Source: Propionibacterium sp.
GTDB taxonomy: Bacteria > Actinomycetota > Actinomycetes > Propionibacteriales > Propionibacteriaceae
Direction: 5' to 3'
DNA: 15,986 nt
Assembly: GCA_012719335.1 (NCBI GenBank)
Contig: JAAYAO010000370.1
Location: 1 to 15,986 of the forward strand
A program made the translations under genes and the position numbers. This document shows, piece after piece, positions 1 to 6,342 of the stretch. Below the pieces are notes generated by a model that did not search any database, was not told the DNA's origin, and saw only the letters and a list, made by a program, of their open reading frames with translations. Positions within the stretch are counted from its first letter, which is position 1, and each line of letters begins with the position of its first letter.

Positions 1-973
1 CCGGTGAGGACGGGGCGGTGGCCAGCGCGAAGGAGGTCAGGCTGGACAGGTCGTAGCCCTCGACGCCCTGTTCGATCATCCGGTGCGCCATCGTCGGTGG
101 GGCACCCCAGTTCGTCACCCGCGCCGATTCGATCAGTTGGCAGACCAGATCGACGTCGAAGGCGCCCAGGTGCAACACGATCGTCGAACCGGTGGCCAGC
201 CGGGGCATCGCCAGGTTGTGCAGGCTGGCGATGTGGAACAGCGGCAGGGCCAACAGGTAGCGGCGGTCCTTCGGGTCGGTCGGGTCACCGAAGGCGGCCT
301 GCACCGCATCGCTCATCCGGTGGAACTCGTTGACCATCGTCATGTTCAGGTGCACGTGGGTGACGGCCTTGGCCATCCCGGAGGTGCCGGAGGTGAACAG
401 GATCGCCGCCGGATCCAGCTCGTCGCAGGACACCTCGGGCAGGGTGCTGTGCTCGGTGCCGTGGCCCCGCACCCGATCGAACGGCAGCACCGGAATCTCC
501 CCGACGGTGTCGGCCAGTACCGCGGCGCGCTTCGGGTCGGCCACCACCACCTTCGGGGTGGTGAGCCCGATCGCGTGGGCCCATTCCCGGGGCGTCCACC
601 AGGCGTTGCTGGCCACCGCCACCGCCCCGAGGGCCTGGATGGCCCAGAAGGTGACGATCCACTCCACCCGGTTCGCGCCCGCGATCAGCACCCGGTCGCC
701 GGTCGAGATGTCGTACTCGGAGCGCAGGAACTCGGCGAACCCGGCCACCTCCCGCAGGTGCTCGGTGAAGCTCAGGGTTTCCTCGCGGGTGATGATGTAG
801 GGCCGGTCGCCGTACTGGGCCGAATCGGCCAGCACCTGCTGCAGGTTGCGGTCGCGGTTGGCGAAAACCGGCAGCGTGGTGCCGAACACCTCGGCCGGCA
901 CCATCTCGAAGGGCCCACCCGGCCCGACGAGCTTGCCCATCACCTGAGCCTGCATCTGCGCGGCGTCACTCAT
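1..973 (-). CDS. Acyl-CoA synthetase / AMP-dependent acyl-CoA ligase, 3' end cut by window edge
   Basis: The first 324 codons of an ANL-superfamily adenylating enzyme, which activates a carboxylic acid to acyl-AMP and then acyl-CoA. The frame stays open to the left edge, so the C-terminal domain is outside. The start is ATG at 973-971, preceded by AAAGGGA four bases upstream. The P-loop-like A3 motif is visible at residues 194-204 as TSGTSGMAKAV. The usual form is TSGTTGxPKGV, so the proline and the second glycine are both alanine here. Further on come LPLFHIA and a NWGAPPTMAHRM stretch typical of the family core. Residues about 120-128 contain a SNAWWTP segment, which I associate with actinobacterial FadD-type ligases. 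The substrate cannot be read from sequence. The neighbouring sterol operon makes a steroid or fatty acid substrate plausible, but that is inference. The gene diverges from the SDR gene at 1169. Confidence 0.88.
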   Translation of the reverse strand, partial: MSDAAQMQAQVMGKLVGPGGPFEMVPAEVFGTTLPVFANRDRNLQQVLADSAQYGDRPYIITREETLSFTEHLREVAGFAEFLRSEYDISTGDRVLIAGANRVEWIVTFWAIQALGAVAVASNAWWTPREWAHAIGLTTPKVVVADPKRAAVLADTVGEIPVLPFDRVRGHGTEHSTLPEVSCDELDPAAILFTSGTSGMAKAVTHVHLNMTMVNEFHRMSDAVQAAFGDPTDPKDRRYLLALPLFHIASLHNLAMPRLATGSTIVLHLGAFDVDLVCQLIESARVTNWGAPPTMAHRMIEQGVEGYDLSSLTSFALATAPSSP

Positions 974-1168
974 GTCGTCCCTTTCCGACGGGGTTTGCCC
1001 AACATGGTGGAGGGTGGCTGAGCGTTATATTAGGGCTACTTTCAATCACCGGGATAACTCTCTCCGTGGTGCGGGTTCATCGGGTCGCGGTGTCGGTGAA
1101 TGGGATCGCCCTGCCGGGGCCCGTGGTCATCGGGCCACAGTGGCCCTGAATCGACAGGGGAGAGTGTG
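974..1168. promoter_or_regulatory. Divergent intergenic region between the ligase and the SDR gene
   Basis: This 195-bp gap separates two divergent genes and must hold promoters for both. Its only AT-rich stretch is about 1024-1060. GTTAT at 1024-1028 and ATAAC at 1054-1058 form a widely spaced inverted repeat there, and TATATT occurs on the plus strand (TAATAT on the minus strand). No -35 element at proper spacing is convincing on either strand. The SDR side also carries a strong palindrome cluster, listed separately. Confidence 0.45.
1118..1146. repeat. Overlapping perfect inverted repeats upstream of the SDR gene
   Basis: Two perfect palindromes overlap. GGCCCG at 1118-1123 pairs with CGGGCC at 1131-1136 around a 7-nt loop. 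GGGCCAC at 1132-1138 pairs with GTGGCCC at 1140-1146 around one central base. The second ends 22 bp before the SDR start codon. They could be an operator, or alternative hairpins in the 5' leader that share the segment 1132-1136. Function is unproven. Confidence 0.5.
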
Positions 1169-1930
1169 ATGGGGTCGTTGACGGGACAGGTGGCGTTGAT
1201 CACCGGCGCCGGGCAGGGTGTGGGGCTGGGGATCGCCACCGCACTGGCCAAGGAGGGGGTGGCGATCGCAGCGGTCGGTCGTACCCTCGCCAAGGTCGAG
1301 AAGGCCGCCGCCGAGCTGGCCGAGTTGGGTGTCGAGGCCCGGGCCTATGAGCTCGACGTGCTGGACATCGACCGGATCAAGCCCACGGTGGATCGGGTGG
1401 CCGAGGATTTCGGCGGGCTCGACATCCTGGTGAACAACGCCTACACCGGACATCTCGGCAAGTTGCTCGAGCTGGACGACGCGGCCTTCCAGAAGGGCTT
1501 CGTCTCTGGCCCCTTCGCCACCTTCGCGGCGATGAAGGCCGCCCACCCGCATCTGGTCGCCCGGGGCGGGGGCAACATCGTCAACGTGGTCACCTCGGCG
1601 ATGGTGCGCTGGGATCCGACCGGCTACGGCGCCTACGCCGCGGCCAAGCAGGGGGTGAAGGCGGTCTCGCGCACCGCGGCCGCCGAGTGGGCCGCCGACG
1701 GCATCCGGGTGAACGCGATCGCCCCGCACGCCCTGTCCCCGGCGCTGAAGTGGTGGACCGCGAACTACCCCGACGAGGCCGCCGAGTTCGTGAAGTCCAT
1801 TCCGATGGGGTACATCGGCGAATGCGAGCCCGACATCGGACGTGCGGTGGTGGCGCTGGTCGGCACCGACCTGCGGTACATGACCGGGGCCGTGCTGCCA
1901 CTGGACGGCGGTCAGGCCTACTTCGGCTGA
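1169..1930 (+). CDS. SDR-family NAD(P)-dependent oxidoreductase (FabG-like)
   Basis: A classical short-chain dehydrogenase/reductase of 253 residues, the usual length of the family. The nucleotide-binding glycine motif TGAGQGVG is at residues 12-19. NNA is at 89-91, although the usual fourth glycine is Tyr (NNAY). The catalytic Ser is in VTSAM (S143) and the YxxxK pair is Tyr156/Lys160. Such enzymes interconvert hydroxyl and keto groups with NAD(P)H. The substrate is unknown; a hydroxyacyl-CoA or hydroxysteroid fits the sterol context but is inferred. The start is ATG 1169, six bases after GGGGAG (1157-1162). An in-frame GTG immediately before it and an ATG at 1100 are less likely starts, because the glycine motif is normally close to the N-terminus. 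The 3' end overlaps the convergent TetR gene by 13 bp. Confidence 0.9.
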   Translation: MGSLTGQVALITGAGQGVGLGIATALAKEGVAIAAVGRTLAKVEKAAAELAELGVEARAYELDVLDIDRIKPTVDRVAEDFGGLDILVNNAYTGHLGKLLELDDAAFQKGFVSGPFATFAAMKAAHPHLVARGGGNIVNVVTSAMVRWDPTGYGAYAAAKQGVKAVSRTAAAEWAADGIRVNAIAPHALSPALKWWTANYPDEAAEFVKSIPMGYIGECEPDIGRAVVALVGTDLRYMTGAVLPLDGGQAYFG

Positions 1931-2538
1931 CCCTCCGGCAGCAGGCGGTGAGCGGTGCCGGTCAGGATGTCCAGCACCGTGTCGACCGGGCGCCCGGTGG
2001 TCACCGAGACCATCGCACCCAGGAACAGGGTGCTCAGAATGCTGGCCGCCTGGTCGAGGGATTCCTCGGAGTGCCCGCCGGTGTCCCCGGCGCGCAGGGC
2101 CGCCCCGATCCAGGCGGCCCGCTCCGGGCCGAACCCGACCCCGTCCGGCAGGGCCGGTGACCAGGCCACGAAGGCCCGGTACATCGCCTGGTACAGCAGC
2201 GGTTTCTCGGCGACCTGATGCATGATCCGGCCGAAGACGTCGCTGATCCGGTCGGCGGGGGAATCCCCGGAGGGTTGGCGTTGCTGCACCCCCGCGGTGG
2301 AGCGGCCGCCCAACTCCAACAGGGCCTCGACCAACAACTGATCCTTGGACGAGGCGTGCTGGTAGGCGGTCGGCACCGAGACCTCGGCCCGGGCCGCCAC
2401 GGTACGCACCGTGACCGCGTCGTAGCCACCCTCGGTGGCCAGCTCGATGGTCGCCGCGATCAGTTTGCGGCGGGTCGCCGCCCGCGCCGGGGACAGCAAC
2501 CCGGGCGTGATCGTGGGAGTGGGTGTGGCGGCGTCCAT
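1918..2538 (-). CDS. TetR/AcrR-family transcriptional regulator, KstR-like
   Basis: A 206-residue one-domain-pair regulator of normal TetR length. The N-terminal helix-turn-helix spans about residues 43-62, starting TVRTVAARAEVSV, followed by the SSKDQLL segment seen in the family. The C-terminal ligand domain carries EKPLLYQAMYRAFV at about 111-124. It resembles the NPLL..AM.RAYV stretch I recall from KstR, the repressor of sterol catabolism in mycobacteria. KstR binds sterol-derived CoA thioesters, so a steroid acyl-CoA ligand is a reasonable guess. The gene diverges from the chsE2 operon across 129 bp and is the obvious candidate to control it and itself. The start is ATG at 2538-2536 with no strong ribosome-binding site. 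The stop codon (1918-1920) lies inside the SDR gene end. Confidence 0.88.
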   Translation of the reverse strand: MDAATPTPTITPGLLSPARAATRRKLIAATIELATEGGYDAVTVRTVAARAEVSVPTAYQHASSKDQLLVEALLELGGRSTAGVQQRQPSGDSPADRISDVFGRIMHQVAEKPLLYQAMYRAFVAWSPALPDGVGFGPERAAWIGAALRAGDTGGHSEESLDQAASILSTLFLGAMVSVTTGRPVDTVLDILTGTAHRLLPEGQPK

Positions 2539-2583
2539 CGGACCAGCATAGATTCAATTGTGGTGCTTGTATACCGGCGTAAA

Positions 2584-2614
2584 ACACCTCAATACACATC
2601 GTGTTGACAGGTGT
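2584..2614. promoter_or_regulatory. Candidate TetR operator in the tetR-chsE2 intergenic region
   Basis: ACACCT at 2584-2589 and AGGTGT at 2609-2614 are a perfect 6-bp inverted repeat. Inside it lies the imperfect palindrome CAATAC...GTGTTG (2590-2606). The right arm overlaps the TTGACA -35 element of the operon promoter, so a bound repressor would block RNA polymerase. It does not match the KstR consensus (TnnAACnnGTTnnA) or the KstR2 consensus as I know them. The palindrome is seen in the sequence; binding by the adjacent TetR is inference. Confidence 0.5.
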
Positions 2615-2632
2615 CTACTCGTCTGGTGGACT
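2604..2632 (+). promoter_or_regulatory. Probable sigma-70-type promoter of the chsE2 operon
   Basis: A perfect consensus -35 hexamer TTGACA lies at 2604-2609. After a 17-bp spacer comes TGGACT (2627-2632), a weak -10. The arrangement faces the sterol operon and leaves a leader of about 30 nt before the ribosome-binding site GAGGA at 2658-2662. The weak -10 means the exact start point is uncertain. Confidence 0.5.
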
Positions 2633-2667
2633 ACTTCCGTTCGCCCCGTTGACCCCTGAGGACAGAC

Positions 2668-3834
2668 ATGGATTTGCGAGAAACACCCGAGCAGTTGGAA
2701 CTGCGTCGTGAGCTGCGGGCCTACTTCGCCCAGTTGCTGAGCCCCGAACTGCGTCGCAAGGTCGGCGAGGAAGGTGTCGGCGGCGACAACTTCCGCGAAG
2801 TGGTCAAGATGTTCGGCCGGGACGGCTGGCTGGGCATCGGCTGGCCCACCGAGTACGGCGGCCAGGGGCGCTCGCTCGACGAGCAGTACGTGTTCTTCGA
2901 CGAGGTGCAGCGGGCCGGTCTGCCGTTCCCGTTCGTGACCGTCAACACCGTCGGCCCGACCCTGATGCAGTACGGCACCGAGGAGCAGAAGAAGCAGTTC
3001 CTGCCCGGCATCCTCAACGGTGACATCGTCTTCGCGATCGGGTACACCGAGCCGAACGCCGGCACCGACCTGGCCTCGCTGACCACCAAGGCCGTGGCCG
3101 ACGGCGACGACTGGGTGATCAACGGGCAGAAGATCTTCACCTCCGGGGCGAACACCGCCGACTACGTCTGGCTGGCCGCCCGCACCGACCCCGAGGCGCC
3201 CAAGCACAAGGGTGTCTCGATCATCATCGTGCCCACCGACGCCGCAGGCTTCTCCTGGACTCCGATCCAGGCCGTCGGTGGCATGGTCGTCACCGCCACC
3301 TACTACGAGAACGTCCGGGTGCCGCGCAGCGAAACCGTGGGCGAGGTGAACGGCGGCTGGAACCTGATCACCGCCCAGCTCAACCACGAGCGGATCGGTC
3401 TGGCCGCCCTGGGTGGCCGGATGATCGCGCTGTGGGAACAGGTGCTGGCCTGGGCCAAGGAGACCGGCGCGATCGAGAAGCCCTGGGTGCGTGCGGAGTT
3501 CGCCCGCACCTACGCCAAGCTCGAGGCGATGCGGTTGATGAACTGGAAGATGACCGCCGCGGTGAACGAGGGCAAGCTGACCGGCGCGACCGCCGGCGCG
3601 GCCAAGGCCTACGGCACCGAAACCCACATCGACGTACAGCGGGCGCTGACCCAGATTCTGGGGGCCGGCGGCCGGGTGCGTCCGGAGCAGCCGGGTGCGG
3701 TGCTGGCCGGGCAGATCGAGCAGCTCTCCCGGCAGGGCATCGTCAACACCTTCGGTGGCGGCGTGAACGAGGTCTTGCGCGACATGGTGGCCACCCAGGG
3801 CCTGAACATGCCGCGGGTGAAGAGGGCCAAATGA
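2668..3834 (+). CDS. chsE2: Acyl-CoA dehydrogenase, catalytic-base subunit of the steroid side-chain ChsE1-ChsE2 pair (FadE29-like)
   Basis: A 388-residue acyl-CoA dehydrogenase, about the length of M. tuberculosis FadE29. With ChsE1 it is expected to form an alpha2beta2 enzyme that oxidises 3-oxo-pregnene-20-carboxyl-CoA to the 17(20)-unsaturated CoA ester. The N-terminal helical domain is followed by GYTEPNAGTDLASL (about 125-138), the flavin/substrate loop, and by WVINGQKIFTSGA. The motif NHERIGLA places a catalytic glutamate at E241 in helix G, the position used by isovaleryl-CoA-type dehydrogenases. The REQFG flavin-binding motif normally found downstream is absent, while FGGGVNEVLRDMVA near the C-terminus keeps the other flavin contact. 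It must therefore borrow flavin-binding residues from its partner. The start ATG has GAGGA five bases upstream. Its stop overlaps the chsH2 start (ATGA, 3831-3834). Confidence 0.9.
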   Translation: MDLRETPEQLELRRELRAYFAQLLSPELRRKVGEEGVGGDNFREVVKMFGRDGWLGIGWPTEYGGQGRSLDEQYVFFDEVQRAGLPFPFVTVNTVGPTLMQYGTEEQKKQFLPGILNGDIVFAIGYTEPNAGTDLASLTTKAVADGDDWVINGQKIFTSGANTADYVWLAARTDPEAPKHKGVSIIIVPTDAAGFSWTPIQAVGGMVVTATYYENVRVPRSETVGEVNGGWNLITAQLNHERIGLAALGGRMIALWEQVLAWAKETGAIEKPWVRAEFARTYAKLEAMRLMNWKMTAAVNEGKLTGATAGAAKAYGTETHIDVQRALTQILGAGGRVRPEQPGAVLAGQIEQLSRQGIVNTFGGGVNEVLRDMVATQGLNMPRVKRAK

Positions 3835-4799
3835 GCACCGACACCAGCTACGAGGAGCGGCTGCAGGCCTTCGTCGGACGTGAGGTGATCGCCCGCCGCA
3901 AGGGGCAGGACGCGGTCAACCAGGCGATGATCCGGCACTGGGTCGAGGCCATGCTCGACGACAACCCGATCTACACCGACGCCGAGGCCGCCCGGGCCAC
4001 CGGACGCAACGGCGTGGTCGCCCCGGTCACGATGACCCAGGCCTGGACCATGCGCGGGCTCAAGGCGCACCTGGCCGGCACCGGCGGCGGCGCGATGAGC
4101 GAACTGCTCGCGCTGCTCGACGAGGGCGGGTACACCTCGGTGGTGGCCACCGACTCCGACTTCGAGTTCCACCGCGAACTGGAGATCGGCGACGAGGTGG
4201 ACGCCGACGAAGTGGTGGCCGCGATCTCCGAGGAGAAGGCCACCGGCCTGGGTATCGGCCGCTTCGTCACCACCGTGCGCACCTACCGCGATCAGCACGA
4301 CCGGGTGGTTGCGGTGCAGAACTGGCGCACCCTGCGCTTCAAGCCCGGCACCGGACGCTCGGCGAAACCCGCCGAGGAGGAGAAGCCCCGCGCACTGCGG
4401 CCCCGCCCGGCGATCAACCTGGACAACCAGTTCTGGTTCGACGCAGCCAAGGAACACCGCCTGGTGATTCAGCGCTGCGCCGACTGCGGACAGTTGCGCC
4501 ACCCGCCCGGCCCCGCCTGCCCGCACTGCCAGTCGTTCGACTGGGACACCCTCGAGGCGTCCGGTGAGGGCACCGTCTACAGCTACATCGTGGCGCACCA
4601 CCCGCCGCACCCGGCCTTCGAGTACCCGCTGCTGATCGCGGTGGTGGAACTCGCCGAGGGCACCCGTTTGACCACCAACCTGGTGGGTGTCGAACCCGCC
4701 GACGTCACCATCGGCATGCCCGTCCGCCTGGAATGGCTCGATGCCGACCCCGACTTGACCCTGCCGGTTTTCCGACCGGTGACCGAACAGGAGCAGTGA
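3831..4799 (+). CDS. chsH2: Steroid enoyl-CoA hydratase subunit ChsH2: MaoC-like hot-dog domain fused to DUF35 (Zn ribbon + OB fold)
   Basis: A 322-residue two-domain protein. Residues 1 to about 170 are a MaoC-type hot-dog domain, 171-197 a Lys/Pro-rich linker, and 198-322 a DUF35 unit. DUF35 has a zinc ribbon with Cys216, Cys219, Cys230 and Cys233 and a C-terminal OB fold. With ChsH1 it hydrates the 17(20)-ene CoA ester to the 17-hydroxy compound. Its DUF35 domain is known to bind Ltp2 and support the aldolase step. The hydratase motif D-x-N-P-I-H appears here as D43-D-N-P-I-Y48, so the catalytic histidine is replaced by tyrosine and this subunit is probably structural or substrate-binding. 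Translation is coupled on both sides: ATGA with chsE2, and TGATG (4797-4801) with chsE1. An upstream in-frame start at 3432 lies inside chsE2 and is rejected. Confidence 0.9.
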   Translation: MSTDTSYEERLQAFVGREVIARRKGQDAVNQAMIRHWVEAMLDDNPIYTDAEAARATGRNGVVAPVTMTQAWTMRGLKAHLAGTGGGAMSELLALLDEGGYTSVVATDSDFEFHRELEIGDEVDADEVVAAISEEKATGLGIGRFVTTVRTYRDQHDRVVAVQNWRTLRFKPGTGRSAKPAEEEKPRALRPRPAINLDNQFWFDAAKEHRLVIQRCADCGQLRHPPGPACPHCQSFDWDTLEASGEGTVYSYIVAHHPPHPAFEYPLLIAVVELAEGTRLTTNLVGVEPADVTIGMPVRLEWLDADPDLTLPVFRPVTEQEQ

Positions 4800-5908
4800 T
4801 GGACTTCAACCGTGACGAGGACGTCCAGGCCGTTGCCGGTCTGGCCCGAGAGATCCTGACCGACCGGGCGACCGTCGACCTGGTGCGGGCGACCGAAACC
4901 ACCGAATCGCGCACCGACGACAACCTGTGGAAGTCGCTGGCCGACGCCGGCCTGGTCGGCGTGGCGCTGAGCGAGGAATCCGGCGGCTCCGACCTGGGCC
5001 TGCACGGGCTGGCCGCGCTGCTGGAGGAGCAGGGCCGCACCGTGGCCCCCGCCCCGCTGTGGAGCGCGATGGTCGCCGCCCTGCTGGTGGAACAGTTCGG
5101 TGACGACGCCGCGCGCGCGCAGTTGCCGTCGCTGGCCGAGGGCAGCACCCGGCTCACCGTGGCGCTGGAGGAATTCGGCGCCGCCGAACCCGCCGATCCG
5201 CGAACCACCGCCCGCCGCGCGGGTGAAGGCTGGGTGCTCACCGGTGAGAAGGCGATCGTGCCGACCCCGGCCGGTGCCGCCGGCGTCCTGGTCAGCGCCC
5301 GCACCGAGGACGGGCTCGGCCTGTTCCTGGTCGACGCGGAGGCCGAGGGCATCGCCTGGGAGTACACCCACACCACCACCCACGACCGGGCCGGCAACCT
5401 GACCCTGACCGACACCCCGGCCACCCTGCTGGGCGACACCGACGGGGTGGCGGTGCGCCGCGCGATCACCCTGGGCTCGCTGGCCCTGGCCGCGATCCAG
5501 GTGGGGGTCGCCGAGGGTGCGCTCACCCTGGCCGCCGACTACCTGCGCGAACGCGAACAGTTCGGCCGGCCGTTGGGCACCTTCCAGGCCGTCCAGCACC
5601 AGTTGGCCGACTGCTGGATCGACATCGACGCGATGCGGGTCACCCTCTGGGAGGCCGTCACCGCGCTGAACAACAACGAGGACAGCGCCGACCGCGCCGT
5701 CCTGGTGGCCAAGTGGTGGTGCGACCAGGGTGGCCTGGACGTGGTGCACCGCGTCCAGCACCTGCACGGTGGGATCGGCGTGGACGTCGACTACCCGGTG
5801 CACCGCAACTTCCTGTGGGGCAAACAGATCTCCGGAACCCTCGGTGGTGCGGCCGCCGCGCTGGCCGACCTGGGTGATCTGCTGGCGGAGCAGGACGTGG
5901 CCTCATGA
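4799..5908 (+). CDS. chsE1: Acyl-CoA dehydrogenase, flavin-binding subunit of the ChsE1-ChsE2 pair (FadE28-like)
   Basis: A 369-residue acyl-CoA dehydrogenase paralogue of the first operon gene. It keeps the flavin-binding features the partner lacks: REQFGRPLGTFQ at residues 252-263 and LHGGIG at 322-327. By alignment of helix G (TLGSLALA here against NHERIGLA in ChsE2), the catalytic glutamate is replaced by Gly226. It should therefore be inactive alone and complete the active site of ChsE2, as described for actinobacterial steroid dehydrogenases that form heterotetramers. M. tuberculosis FadE28 is somewhat shorter (339 residues, from memory). The start ATG at 4799 shares its A with the chsH2 stop, and the stop overlaps chsH1 (ATGA, 5905-5908). 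An upstream in-frame start at 4733 is inside chsH2 and unlikely. The mid-domain (about residues 130-215) lacks the usual TEP.GSD loop, having LEEFGAAEPADP instead. Confidence 0.88.
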   Translation: MDFNRDEDVQAVAGLAREILTDRATVDLVRATETTESRTDDNLWKSLADAGLVGVALSEESGGSDLGLHGLAALLEEQGRTVAPAPLWSAMVAALLVEQFGDDAARAQLPSLAEGSTRLTVALEEFGAAEPADPRTTARRAGEGWVLTGEKAIVPTPAGAAGVLVSARTEDGLGLFLVDAEAEGIAWEYTHTTTHDRAGNLTLTDTPATLLGDTDGVAVRRAITLGSLALAAIQVGVAEGALTLAADYLREREQFGRPLGTFQAVQHQLADCWIDIDAMRVTLWEAVTALNNNEDSADRAVLVAKWWCDQGGLDVVHRVQHLHGGIGVDVDYPVHRNFLWGKQISGTLGGAAAALADLGDLLAEQDVAS

Positions 5909-6342
5909 GCATCGACTTCGACGCGGTGCAGGTGGGCGACACCCTGCCCGACGATCCGATCGAGATCACCCGCACGCTGATCATCGCCACCGCGCTGGCC
6001 AGTCGTGACTACCAGGATGTGCACCACGACCCGGTGCTGGCCGTCGAACGCGGTTCGAAGGACATTTTCATGAACATCCTGGCCAGCAACGGCATGGTCG
6101 ACCGCTACGTCACTGCGTGGGCCGGGCCGAACGCCCGGGTCAATCGGGTGAAGATCCGGCTCGGGGTGTCCAACTACCCCGGGGACACGATGACCATGAA
6201 GGGCACCGTGCTGGCCAAGGACGAACAGGCCCGCACCATCGACCTCGAGGTGGTCGGGGAGAACAGCCTGGGCAACCACCTGTCGGGTACGGCGACCATT
6301 GAACTACCGGAGACCATTGAACTACCGGAGGTGACCGCATGA
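5905..6342 (+). CDS. chsH1: Steroid enoyl-CoA hydratase subunit ChsH1, MaoC-like, catalytic
   Basis: A 145-residue single hot-dog MaoC protein, slightly longer than M. tuberculosis ChsH1 (129, from memory). The active-site segment SRDYQDVH at residues 33-40 supplies the aspartate (D35) and histidine (H40) of the hydratase-2 motif, which ChsH2 lacks in part. The two proteins should form the heteromeric hydratase that acts after ChsE1-ChsE2. The extra C-terminal length comes partly from a duplicated TIELPE hexapeptide encoded by an exact 18-bp tandem repeat (6294-6329). The start overlaps the chsE1 stop by ATGA, and the stop overlaps the ltp2 start in the same way (6339-6342). Confidence 0.9.
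   Translation: MSIDFDAVQVGDTLPDDPIEITRTLIIATALASRDYQDVHHDPVLAVERGSKDIFMNILASNGMVDRYVTAWAGPNARVNRVKIRLGVSNYPGDTMTMKGTVLAKDEQARTIDLEVVGENSLGNHLSGTATIELPETIELPEVTA
6294..6329 (+). repeat. Perfect 18-bp tandem duplication at the 3' end of chsH1
   Basis: GACCATTGAACTACCGGA occurs twice without a gap (6294-6311 and 6312-6329). It is in frame, adding a second TIELPE to the ChsH1 tail. The end of each copy plus following bases gives CCGGAG; after the second copy this reads CCGGAGGTG just upstream of the ltp2 ATG, so that copy supplies the ltp2 ribosome-binding site. The unit is more AT-rich than its surroundings. Confidence 0.9.

Noticed and set aside
1127..2599. A minus-strand open frame of about 490 codons across the SDR and tetR genes
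   Set aside because: It runs antisense to the SDR and out of frame with the TetR; no recognisable domain.
2539..2667. KstR or KstR2 operator in the tetR-chsE2 gap
   Set aside because: No AACnnGTT core and no CAAGnnCTTG palindrome could be found by eye; another palindrome is reported instead.
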